NCBI RefSeq assembly: GCF_900176165.1
Contig: NZ_FWWU01000009.1
Coordinates: 2,462,001 to 2,526,000, forward strand
Length of the DNA: 64,000 bases
Direction: 5' to 3'
Source: Deinococcus hopiensis KR-140
Lineage (GTDB): Bacteria; Deinococcota; Deinococci; Deinococcales; Deinococcaceae
A program made the translations under genes and the position numbers. Shown in pieces: positions 11,878 to 21,212 of the stretch; position 1 is the stretch's first letter; each line of letters opens with the position of its first letter. The notes below the pieces were generated by a model that saw only the letters and a program-made list of their open reading frames with translations, was not told where the DNA came from and made no database searches.

Positions 11878-14664
11878 ATGACCGTACAACCCAACGCTTC
11901 CGGCCGATGCCTGAGCGTACTGGAAAAGCAGATTTACCGTGGCCCCAACGTCTACGGCTACGAGCGCATGATCCGCGTGCAGCTGGACCTCGGCGCGCTC
12001 GAAGCGTATCCGTCCAACACCATCCCGGACTTCGCCGAGCGCCTGACCGCGCTGCTGCCCAGTCTGCACAACCATGGCTGCTCGTACCGCGAGCCGGGCG
12101 GGTTTCTGCGCCGCCTGCGTGAGGGCACCTGGCTGGGGCACGTGACCGAACACGTGGCGCTCGAGTTGCAGACGCTGTCGGGCACGCGCGTGACCTACGG
12201 CAAGACCCGCTCGGTGAAGGGGCAGCCGGGCGTATACAACGTGCTGTACAGCTACACGGAGGAGCGCGTGGGCCTGCTTGCCGGGGCTGTGGCGCTGCGG
12301 CTGATCAACAGCCTCCTGCCCGCTGAACTTCGGGGGCTGGAGGGCATTGAGCGGCTGCTTCCAGAGGGCCATACCCTCCTGGACGCAGCCGCGCAGTTCG
12401 ATTTCGAGGGTGAACTCACCGAACTGCGCCGCCTGGTCAAGAAATTCGCCCTGGGACCAACGACGCAGTCGCTGGTCAGTGAGGCCGAACGGCGCGGGAT
12501 ACCGTTTTTGCGGCTGGATGACCAGAGCCTGGTGCAGCTCGGCTACGGCAAGTACCAGCAGCAGATTCGCGCCAGCATCACCAGCAAGACGCCGCATATC
12601 GCCACCGGGACCGCCAGCGACAAGGACCTGACCAAGCGGCTGCTGGACCGCGCGGGACTGCCTGTGCCGCAGGGCGTGGTGGTCCGCAGCGCAGAGGAAG
12701 CGGTGGCGGCGGCGCGGCGGCTGCCTGGCGCCGTGGTGACCAAGCCTCTGGACGGCAACCACGGGCGCGGCGTCTCCCTGAACCTCACCGAAGACGAGCA
12801 GGTGCGCCAGGGCTTCGAGGAAGCGCGGCAACACAGCGCCAGGGTGGTGGTGGAGCAGTACTACACCGGCAACGACCACCGCGTCCTCGTGGTAGATGGC
12901 CAGGTCGTCGCGGTGGCTGAGCGCGTTCCCGCACACGTGGTGGGCGACGGCACGCGCACCATCGCGCAACTCGTGGAGGACATCAATCTGGATCCCCGCC
13001 GGGGGAACGGGCACGAGAACGTCATGACCCGCATCAAGATCGACCAGCATGTCCTGACCCTGCTTGCCCGCACTGGACAGACGCCCGACACGGTGCCCAC
13101 AGCCGGGGAAGTCGTCTTTCTGCGCGACACCGCCAACATGTCCACCGGCGGCACGGCGGTGGACCGCACGGACGTGACGCACCCCGAAAACATCACCATC
13201 GCCCGCCGGGCGGCGCAGGTCATCGGGCTCGACGTGGCGGGCATTGACCTGATCACCCCCGACATCTCCCGGTCCGTCCACGAAACGGGGGGCGGCATCG
13301 TGGAGGTCAACGCCGCCCCCGGGTTCCGCATGCACCTTCAGCCGTCTGAGGGCAAGGCGCGCAACGTGGCTGGCCCCGTGCTGAGCATGCTGTTTCCAAA
13401 AGACACGCCCTGCCGCATGCCCATCATCTCCATCACGGGCACGAACGGCAAAAGCACCACCTCGCGCATGGTGGCGCACATCCTGCGGCACGCGGGCAAG
13501 GTCGTGGGCCTGACGACGTCCAACGGCATCTACATCAACGGCGAACAGATCGTCAGCGGAGACACCACCGGCCCCAAGAGCGCCAAAGTCGTACTGAGTG
13601 ACCCCAATGTCGAGGTCGCGGTGCTGGAAACGGCGCGCGGCGGCATTCTGCGCGAAGGGCTGGGCTTCGACCGCTGCGACGTGGGCGCGGTGCTGAACAT
13701 CCAGGCCGATCACCTGGGCCTGAAAGGTATCGAGACGGTCGAAGACCTCGCCTGGGTCAAGTCGCTGGTGGTGGAGGTGGTGACCGAGGGCGGCACAAGC
13801 GTGCTGAACGCCGACGACGCGCTGACCCTGAAGATGCGCCGGAAGGCGAGGGGCAGCCTGACGCTCTTTTCCATGCACGGCGGAAACGCGGCCTCCAAGG
13901 ATTTGCAGGAACACATCGCGGGCGGCGGCACGGCCCTGGTGCGCGAGCCGACCGTGCTTGGCGACGAGATCGTGCTGTATGAGGGCGGGCAGCGCCGCCC
14001 GATTCTGCGGGCACGCGATATTCCCGCCACCCTCGGCGGCTTCGCGCAGGTCAACGTGCAGAACGCGCTGGCCGCCGCCGCCATCGCCGTGGCGCAGAAC
14101 GTGGATCTGGGCGTGATCCGCGCGGCACTCGGGTCTTTCACCACCTCCTTCGAGCAGAGTCCGGGACGGCTCAACCTGTACGACGGCCACCCCTTCCGCG
14201 TCCTGCTGGACTACGCGCACAACCCCTCGGGTATGGAGTACCTGCGCGACCTCGTCACCCACCTCCGCCCGCCGAGGGGACGGGTGATCGGCGTGATGGG
14301 CGTGGCCGGGGACCGCCGCGACGAGGACATCCGACGCATGGGCGTACTGGCTGCCGAGACCTTCGACAAACTGATCGTTCGCGAGGACGAACTGCGCCGG
14401 GGCCGCCCCAAAGGCGAGGGGGCGCGCCTGCTGGAAGAGGGCGCGCGGAGCGCGGGACTGGCGCCTGAGCACCTCACCACCATCCTCTCGGAACCCGAGG
14501 CGGTGGAGCACGCCCTGGGGCTGGCCCGGCCCGGCGACCTGGTGATCCTGCTCGCCACCGAGGTGGAAGACTCCTGGCGGCAGATTCTGGACTTCGACTC
14601 CTCGCACCTCTCACGCGGGGAAGTGCCGGGCCAGGCGCCCCAGATGGCGGTCTCCCATGACTGA
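11878..14664 (+). CDS. cphA: Cyanophycin synthetase
   Basis: The 928-residue product has the three-part CphA layout: an N-terminal domain of about 160 residues, an ATP-grasp domain at roughly 215-475 that adds Asp to the backbone, and a Mur-ligase-like domain with the P-loop GTNGKST near residue 521 that adds Arg to the Asp side chain. It makes multi-L-arginyl-poly-L-aspartate, a nitrogen reserve polymer, in the cytoplasm. A ribosome binding site (AAAGGGG) precedes the ATG. The gene overlaps the next by eight bases and starts a three-gene operon for making and degrading the polymer. Confidence 0.95.
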   Translation: MTVQPNASGRCLSVLEKQIYRGPNVYGYERMIRVQLDLGALEAYPSNTIPDFAERLTALLPSLHNHGCSYREPGGFLRRLREGTWLGHVTEHVALELQTLSGTRVTYGKTRSVKGQPGVYNVLYSYTEERVGLLAGAVALRLINSLLPAELRGLEGIERLLPEGHTLLDAAAQFDFEGELTELRRLVKKFALGPTTQSLVSEAERRGIPFLRLDDQSLVQLGYGKYQQQIRASITSKTPHIATGTASDKDLTKRLLDRAGLPVPQGVVVRSAEEAVAAARRLPGAVVTKPLDGNHGRGVSLNLTEDEQVRQGFEEARQHSARVVVEQYYTGNDHRVLVVDGQVVAVAERVPAHVVGDGTRTIAQLVEDINLDPRRGNGHENVMTRIKIDQHVLTLLARTGQTPDTVPTAGEVVFLRDTANMSTGGTAVDRTDVTHPENITIARRAAQVIGLDVAGIDLITPDISRSVHETGGGIVEVNAAPGFRMHLQPSEGKARNVAGPVLSMLFPKDTPCRMPIISITGTNGKSTTSRMVAHILRHAGKVVGLTTSNGIYINGEQIVSGDTTGPKSAKVVLSDPNVEVAVLETARGGILREGLGFDRCDVGAVLNIQADHLGLKGIETVEDLAWVKSLVVEVVTEGGTSVLNADDALTLKMRRKARGSLTLFSMHGGNAASKDLQEHIAGGGTALVREPTVLGDEIVLYEGGQRRPILRARDIPATLGGFAQVNVQNALAAAAIAVAQNVDLGVIRAALGSFTTSFEQSPGRLNLYDGHPFRVLLDYAHNPSGMEYLRDLVTHLRPPRGRVIGVMGVAGDRRDEDIRRMGVLAAETFDKLIVREDELRRGRPKGEGARLLEEGARSAGLAPEHLTTILSEPEAVEHALGLARPGDLVILLATEVEDSWRQILDFDSSHLSRGEVPGQAPQMAVSHD

Positions 14665-15541
14665 GCCGCGACGTTGGGCGATCATCGTTCACGGCGGGGC
14701 GCACGAGGTTCCGGCGGAGAAGGCGTCGGCCAGCCGCGCCGGGTGCCTGGCCGCCCTGAAAGCCGGGTGCCGGGTGCTGGAGGGGGACGGCAGCGCCGTG
14801 GAAGCGGTGGAGGCGGCCATCCGCGTGCTGGAAGACGATCCTACCTTCAACGCTGGATTCGGCTCGGCCCTCAACAGCGACGGCCGGGTGGAGATGGACT
14901 CGGCGATGATGGACGGGCGAACCCTGGACGTGGGCGCGGTGGCGGGCCTCTCGGGCGTGCGCCACCCGGTCAGCGTGGCCCGTACCCTGCTGCGCGAGAA
15001 GGAGATTTTGCTGGTGGGAGACGGCGCGCGGCGGTTTGCCCAGGAACACCGGGCCGAACTGTGCGCCCCGGAGGACATGATCTCGCCTGAGCAGCGCGGG
15101 GCCGCAGCCACCCACGACACGGTGGGCTGCGTGGCGCTGGACCTGAACGGCCACCTCGCGGCGGGCACGTCCACTGGGGGGCTGGACGGCCAGCGGGCGG
15201 GGCGGGTGGGCGACTCACCCCTGCCGGGCTGCGGCTTCTATGCCCAGGACGGCGTGGGCGCGGTGGCCCTGACGGGCGAGGGCGAGAGCCTGGCCCGCAT
15301 GATGGTGGCCGCCCGCTTCATGTTCGCCCTGCCCGAATTCACGCCGGACGCAGCCCTGCGCGAGCAACTCGAAGCGATGCGCGTGGCGGTGGGGGGCAGC
15401 GGCGGCGGCATCGCCCTCTCGGCGGGGGGCGAGATCGGCTGGTGGCACAACAGCCCGAATATGCCGGTGGCTTACGTAACGGCAGGGATGCAGCAGCCCC
15501 GAATCTATTTGGCGAAGGCCGAGGAGGAACAGCATGGCTAA
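14657..15541 (+). CDS. iaaA: Isoaspartyl peptidase / type-2 asparaginase (Ntn hydrolase)
   Basis: The 294-residue precursor has the self-cleavage site HDTVGCVALD; Thr155 should become the N-terminal nucleophile of the beta subunit after autoproteolysis. GTSTGG further along is the substrate loop. The family hydrolyses beta-aspartyl dipeptides. Beta-Asp-Arg is exactly what cyanophycinase releases, and the gene sits between cphA and cphB with overlaps on both sides (8 bases each), so the role as the second step of cyanophycin use, giving Asp and Arg, is a strong inference. Confidence 0.93.
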   Translation: MTEPRRWAIIVHGGAHEVPAEKASASRAGCLAALKAGCRVLEGDGSAVEAVEAAIRVLEDDPTFNAGFGSALNSDGRVEMDSAMMDGRTLDVGAVAGLSGVRHPVSVARTLLREKEILLVGDGARRFAQEHRAELCAPEDMISPEQRGAAATHDTVGCVALDLNGHLAAGTSTGGLDGQRAGRVGDSPLPGCGFYAQDGVGAVALTGEGESLARMMVAARFMFALPEFTPDAALREQLEAMRVAVGGSGGGIALSAGGEIGWWHNSPNMPVAYVTAGMQQPRIYLAKAEEEQHG

Positions 15542-16421
15542 AGCCGGAGAAGCAGCGGACAAGCACGAGGACTGCGGCGCACGGCCCGGGAAGGGCACCC
15601 TCATCATCATCGGCGGCCACGAGGACAAGGCGCATGGGCGCGAGATCCTGAAAGAAGTTGCCCGGCGTGTGCGGGGTGGGCGCCTGGTCATCGCCACCGT
15701 CGCCTCCCACAAACCGGAAGGCTACTTCGAGAGCTACCAGGAGGGCTTTGACGGACTGGACGTGGGCGAACTCTTGGAACTGTATGTGGAGGAACGCGCC
15801 GAGGCGTCCCGTCAGGAGAAGCTCGAACTGTTCGATGGGGCGGCGGGCGTGTTCTTCTCGGGCGGCGATCAACTCCGCATCACGAGCCAGATCGGGGACA
15901 CCCCGCTGGAGGCCCGCATCCGCGAGGTCTACGAGGCGGGAGGCGTGGTGGCGGGCACCTCGGCGGGCGCGTCCGTGATGTGCGAGACCATGCTCGTGTC
16001 GGGACACAGCCGCGAGTCGTACCGCATCGGCGACCTCCAGATGGCCCCGGGCCTGGGCCTGGTGCGCGGCGTGATTATCGATCAACACTTTGCCGAACGC
16101 GGGCGGATCGGCCGCCTGCTGGGCGCGGTGGCGCAAAACCCGCGCGTGCTGGGCATCGGTATCGACGAGGACACCGCCATCGTGCTGGAGGGCGGGCAGT
16201 TCCAGGTGATCGGCAATGGGGCCGTGTACGTGGCCGACGGCGCGGGCATCACCCACTCCAACATCGCCGAGGCCCGCCGGGACGAGCCGCTGTCGCTGTA
16301 CGGCGTGCGGCTGCATGTCCTGTCGCGCGGCGACGCCTTTGATCTGGCGCGGCGGCAGCCGGTTTCGGCGGAGACGTTGGAAGCGGGCGAGGGCCAACGG
16401 TCAGACGGCCGGGCCGTCTGA
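15534..16421 (+). CDS. cphB: Cyanophycinase
   Basis: A 295-residue serine hydrolase of peptidase family S51. The nucleophile is Ser143 in the elbow GTSAGAS, and FFSGGDQLRI is the conserved family segment ahead of it. It cuts cyanophycin to beta-Asp-Arg dipeptides in the cytoplasm. The length fits bacterial intracellular CphB and there is no signal peptide. The last codons and the stop are inside a 31-base palindrome shared with the convergent hydrolase pseudogene. Confidence 0.94.
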   Translation: MAKAGEAADKHEDCGARPGKGTLIIIGGHEDKAHGREILKEVARRVRGGRLVIATVASHKPEGYFESYQEGFDGLDVGELLELYVEERAEASRQEKLELFDGAAGVFFSGGDQLRITSQIGDTPLEARIREVYEAGGVVAGTSAGASVMCETMLVSGHSRESYRIGDLQMAPGLGLVRGVIIDQHFAERGRIGRLLGAVAQNPRVLGIGIDEDTAIVLEGGQFQVIGNGAVYVADGAGITHSNIAEARRDEPLSLYGVRLHVLSRGDAFDLARRQPVSAETLEAGEGQRSDGRAV

Positions 16422-16426
16422 CCGTT
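16396..16426. terminator. Palindrome at the convergent ends of cphB and the hydrolase pseudogene
   Basis: AACGGTCAGACGGCC, one central G, then its exact inverse. Both stop codons (TGA at 16419-16421 plus, 16403-16401 minus) lie within it and the reading frames overlap by 21 bases. No U-run follows, so it would act as a hairpin terminator of weak type or just block antisense reading. Confidence 0.6.
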
Positions 16427-17056
16427 CCACCTTTGCCCCGGCTGCCGCCAGCCCGGCCAGGGCTTCGGCCCGCACCTCCGGCCAGTTCTGCGGGTGCGTA
16501 TGGCCGCCCCCGTTGGTCCAGACCCCGAGGGGCACCCCCGCTTCCCGCAGCGTCCCACCGACCGACTGAGCACGCGTGCTCAGTCGGTCTTGCTGCCCCA
16601 GCACGGGGGCGACGGGCACGCGGGCAGGCTGGGAGCCACGGCGCGCACGCCGGCGGCGGGAAGCGCACCGCTGAGCACAGCGTTCAGGGCCATCCACCCG
16701 CCCCCTGAGCTGAAGCCCGCCCACAGAAGCGCCCCGCCGAGTTCCCGCGCCCAGTTTTGTACGTCTGCCGCTGCCCGCTCGGCAGCGTCCCAGACCAGCG
16801 CTTCAGGTCCAGCATATTGCCCACTGCCTGGCAACACGGTCTCCCAGCCCTGCTCACGCAGCGGCGCGAGTTCGGGCATCCGCTCCCGCCACGCGTGAGC
16901 CACCCAGTCTCCACGCGCCTCAATCTCCTTCAGCGCCGACAGGGCCGCGTCCGTCCCCTCCAACGGCGGGTGCAGGCGGCCCAGAAGTCGGCGCGCGTGC
17001 GCTGCGGGGCGCCCAGGCTGGGCGGGGGCCTGCTGTCAGCGAGAAAAGTCGCCTTG
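16401..17056 (-). pseudogene. Frameshifted alpha/beta-hydrolase (esterase/phospholipase-like)
   Basis: Three minus-strand frames must be joined to read the protein. The N-terminal part (FLADSRPPPSLG) ends near 16980; the central part is in a second frame from 16963 and carries the nucleophile elbow GFSSGGG; the last part is in a third frame after about 16615 and carries the histidine segment NGGGHTHP. Missing single bases in C-runs explain both switches. An alternative is assembly error at these homopolymers. A 30-bp perfect palindrome (16560-16589) is part of the C-terminal coding segment. Confidence 0.65.
16560..16589. repeat. 30-bp perfect palindrome
   Basis: GACCGACTGAGCACG is followed immediately by its exact inverse complement with no spacer. 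It lies in the hydrolase pseudogene. A cruciform-forming or protein-binding site is possible. Confidence 0.7.
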
Positions 17057-17085
17057 CGTCACGCCTCCAGGGTAAGCTGCCCGCC

Positions 17086-17448
17086 ATGCTCAAGCACGTC
17101 TCTTTCCTGACTGGCAACCTGCCCGCCGTCCTCGCCTTCTACGCGCGGCTGGGCGGCGTGGTGGAAAAGGACCTGACCACCGCTGAGGGCTTTCGGCGGG
17201 GCGTGGTGCGGTTGGGGGAAGGGCGGCTGCAAGTTTTCGAGGTGCCTGGTGAGCGGCCCCGGCCCCATCAACACTGGGCCGAACACATCGCCCTGCATGT
17301 GCGGGACCTGCGCACCCTGTTGCCCGAACTGCGGGCAGCGGGCGTGACCGTAACCCGTGACCTCCAGCCCAGCCCCAGCGGACGCGACATGGCCTTTGTG
17401 ACGGACCCCGACGGACGGCAGGTGGAACTGCTGGAAGCGGATGACTGA
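17086..17448 (+). CDS. VOC-family (glyoxalase/bleomycin-resistance-like) protein
   Basis: A 120-residue single-domain VOC protein. The beta-alpha-beta-beta-beta pattern is clear (LKHVSFLTGNLPAVLAFYAR at the start, FVTDPDGRQVELLE at the end). Metal-binding candidates are His4, His in HIALHV and the Glu in VELLE. Members include glyoxalase I, antibiotic-binding proteins and dioxygenases; the substrate cannot be given. TAAGCT ends six bases before the ATG, consistent with a leaderless mRNA. It overlaps the following broken gene by eight bases. Confidence 0.85.
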   Translation: MLKHVSFLTGNLPAVLAFYARLGGVVEKDLTTAEGFRRGVVRLGEGRLQVFEVPGERPRPHQHWAEHIALHVRDLRTLLPELRAAGVTVTRDLQPSPSGRDMAFVTDPDGRQVELLEADD

Positions 17449-18297
17449 GCCGGATTTCGCAGCGCTGGCCCGGCGGCTGGAAGCCCAACTGCCGCGGTCC
17501 TGGCCCGTGACGGGCGGCGCCTCGGCGCTGGAGGTGCGCCTCGGCGGCGAGGTGCGGCGCTGGGTGGTCCGGCAGTACGGGGCGGCCACCTCGCGGCAGA
17601 CCCCGAGGTGGCCGGGCACGAATTTCAGCTGCTGCGCTTTTTCCACGCGGCTGGCCTGCCCGTCCCCACTCCCCGCACGTGGAGGGCGCCCTGTTTGCCA
17701 CTCCAGCCCCCTCGTTACAGCGTTCGTGGAAGGGCAGACTGTGCTGGAACCGGAGGGGGCGCTTCACCTCCCCGAGGAGCTGGCCGACTTCCTGTTGCGG
17801 CTCCACGCCCTCATCCCACCGCCGGAGTTCCGGTCCTGGCTTCCCCCTCGCCCGGCCCCGGGCCACGTCCCGCTGTCCTTGGCGACTCGCTGTCCGGGGG
17901 CGTATCCGGGACGCGCTGGAGCGTCACTGGCCTCCGCAGGCCCTGAACCCGCCTGCCCTGCTGCACGGTGACTTCTGGCCCGGCAACGTGCTGCACTCCG
18001 GGCACATCGACGCCGTCACCAACTGGGAGGACGCGGCTTGGGGTGACCTTCTGGCCGATATGGCAAATACGCGGCTGAAGCTGCTGCTGTTCTTCGGGGC
18101 AGAGGCGATGGAGTCGTTCACCGCCCAGTACTGCCAGCGCTCGGCCCTGAACTTCTCCGCACTGCCCCGGCACGGCCTGCGCGCGGCGCTGCGTCCGGCG
18201 GGACGGAGCTGGACTCCTGGGGCCTGGACCTGAAAACCGGGCAGACGCTGAGGACACGTCAGGCCCGGTTCGTGGAGGCCGCGCCGGCGGCGCCCAG

Positions 18298-18301
<4 letters not shown>
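17441..18301 (+). pseudogene. Frameshifted phosphotransferase (APH/choline-kinase-like)
   Basis: Reading needs several frame changes. The N-terminal lobe is in frame from 17441. HEFQLLRFFHAAGLPVP is in the next frame, LPEELADFLLRLHALIP is back in the first, and the catalytic Brenner-type loop LLHGDFWPGNVL followed by VTNWEDAAWGD is in a third. The C-terminal end is in yet another, stopping at 18301. Catalytic Asp (HGD) and the metal-binding Asp-like position (here TNWED, with Asn where IDW is usual) are visible. At least four indels make a working product unlikely. Confidence 0.7.
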
Positions 18302-19464
<1,163 letters not shown>

Positions 19465-19552
19465 GTCCGCATCATACGGACCCGGGCGGGGCAGGGGGCA
19501 GGTTCTGAAGCGAATCAGAAGCCCCGCTGCGCCGGGAAGGGGGCGGTGCCCG

Positions 19553-20563
19553 TCAGCGCCGCCGCACCACCGATTCACGCACCACAAGCTCCAGCGAGGG
19601 CACCTGCACGGTGGGCGTCTCTCCGCGCAACCGGGCCAGGGCGAAGCGGGCGAGTGCCAGGCCCGCCTCGCGCATGGGCAGACGCACGGACGTGAGCGGC
19701 GGCGTGGTGTAGGGCGAGCCGGGCTGGTCGTCGAAGCCCACCAGGGACAGATCGTCGGGCACCCGCATGCCGCGGCGGTACAGCGCGAGCCGCGCGCCGA
19801 TGGCCATCTGATCGTTGGCGCAGAACACAGCGGTCAGGGGCTTGCCGCCATCCAGCAGGCGCTGCATGCCCAGCAGGCCCGAGGGCACCCGGTAGTCGCC
19901 CCGGGTGACCAGGGCCCCGTCAAAGGGCAGCCCCGCCTCCTCCAGCGCCCGGCGGTAGCCGCGCAGCCGTTCGTGCGCGTCCTCGTGGGCCTCGTCCCCC
20001 ATGATGTGCCCGATGACGCGGTGGCCCTGTTCGACCAGGTGACGGGTCGCCGCGTAGGCCCCGCCCTCGTCATCAAAGCTGATGGACGCGCCGCCCAGGT
20101 CCCCCAGTTCCACCCGGCGCCCCAACACGACGAGCGGCACGCCCGCCGCCAACCCGCGCAGATCCGCCTCGCTCAGGCTGCTGCCAAACACGATTAGGGC
20201 CGCGATCTGGTGGCTGAGCAGCACGTCCAGCACCCCCAGCTCGTCCCGGCGGTTCCAATGCCCGCTGGCGATCAGCGGCGAGTACGGCGTGCCTTCCAGC
20301 GCTTCCTCAATTCCGCCCAGCACGTCGCTGTAGTACGGACTCGCCAGGTCCGGGGTCAGCACGCCGATGATGTTCGATGACCCCGTAACGAGCCCGCGCG
20401 CCACCACGTTGGGTCGGTAGCCCAGCTGTTCGATGGCCTTTTCCACCGCCCGCTGCTTCTCGGGGTCCACCGCGGCCGTCCCGTTCAAAATGCGCGACAC
20501 AGTGGCCGGCGAGACCCCCGCCTCGCGCGCCACCTCGATGACCGTCACCCTCCGTTTGGACAC
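19553..20563 (-). CDS. LacI-family transcriptional repressor, likely regulator of the adjacent glucanase
   Basis: 336 residues, full length. The N-terminal HTH and hinge (VTVIEVAREAGVSPATVSRILNG, residues about 6-27) bind DNA; residues 60-336 form the periplasmic-binding-like sugar domain. GTG start with GGAGG four bases upstream. Three LacI-type palindromes lie between this gene and the GH16 gene 650 bases away: in its own promoter (20597-20608), midway (20845-20858) and over the GH16 promoter (21107-21122). I infer autoregulation and control of the glucanase, with an oligosaccharide as inducer. Confidence 0.92.
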   Translation of the reverse strand: MSKRRVTVIEVAREAGVSPATVSRILNGTAAVDPEKQRAVEKAIEQLGYRPNVVARGLVTGSSNIIGVLTPDLASPYYSDVLGGIEEALEGTPYSPLIASGHWNRRDELGVLDVLLSHQIAALIVFGSSLSEADLRGLAAGVPLVVLGRRVELGDLGGASISFDDEGGAYAATRHLVEQGHRVIGHIMGDEAHEDAHERLRGYRRALEEAGLPFDGALVTRGDYRVPSGLLGMQRLLDGGKPLTAVFCANDQMAIGARLALYRRGMRVPDDLSLVGFDDQPGSPYTTPPLTSVRLPMREAGLALARFALARLRGETPTVQVPSLELVVRESVVRRR

Positions 20564-20583
20564 AAACCCTCCGCTCGTTCCGC

Positions 20584-20612
20584 ATCATACGCGCCGGGAA
20601 ACGTTTTCATGG
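20584..20612 (-). promoter_or_regulatory. Promoter of the LacI gene with an internal operator
   Basis: The -10 box TATGAT (20589-20584) is 20 bases from the GTG. The palindrome GAAAACGTTTCC (20608-20597) fills the space between -10 and -35, which fits autorepression. Confidence 0.6.
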
Positions 20613-20844
20613 GTGCAAATGCCAGGAAGCCGGGACGCCAGGTGTACCCCAGCCCCCTTCCTTCAATGCGTCCCGGCGTTGGCATGCCCCGAGGTCAGCG
20701 GGAACCATTTCCCTGACCTTGCTGTGGCTGATGACGTGCAGCAGAAGTCGGCCCGTCGAGGCCGATGTTGAAGATGGCAGAACAGAGGAGAAAAGTGGCC
20801 GCGTTCTCTCACGGCAACCTCCCACATCTCCATTAGACCAGTAC

Positions 20845-20858
20845 TGAAAGCGATTTCA
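20845..20858. promoter_or_regulatory. LacI-type operator, midway copy
   Basis: TGAAAGCGATTTCA has the central CG and TGAAA/TTTCA arms of LacI-family sites. It lies 264 bases before the GH16 operator and may be an auxiliary site for looping. Between 20613 and 21106 I see no gene. Confidence 0.5.
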
Positions 20859-21106
20859 AAACACACATCAGCTCTGAAACGGGGGCAGAGCTTCAGCCGG
20901 CCCTGCACCCCCCTATCCATTTGAATGGCCTTTGGGAACGGCAACGGCAAGGCCACGTACAAATAGACGCAGGAGCAGAAAAGGTACGGGGTGCCCGGCC
21001 CAGATGGCCGCTGCTTGCGTCTTTTCGGGCACGCTTGACTGCTGGGGAGTCTCGCCGTCTGGAAGCGGCCTGCCCCTGCCTGCTCTCCAGGGTGTCTCGA
21101 ACTGTT

Positions 21107-21135
21107 TTGAATACGTTTTCAAATTCTGTTAGGCT
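21107..21135 (+). promoter_or_regulatory. GH16 promoter covered by a LacI operator
   Basis: TTGAAT (21107-21112), a 17-base spacer and TAGGCT (21130-21135). The palindrome TTGAATACGTTTTCAA (21107-21122) covers the -35 box and half the spacer, so a bound repressor would exclude polymerase. Confidence 0.65.
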
Positions 21136-21212
21136 GAGCCCACAGCACCAAACAGCAATGCCGAGCGTTCTGCGGCCCACACCTGCCCTTTTTCTCAGTT
21201 GGAGGCTTTCTC

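Noticed and set aside
11782..14607. A 941-codon minus-strand ORF across cphA
   Set aside because: It lies antisense to cphA, has biased composition (His/Gln/Arg/Gly-rich) typical of a high-GC shadow frame, no ribosome binding site and no domain.
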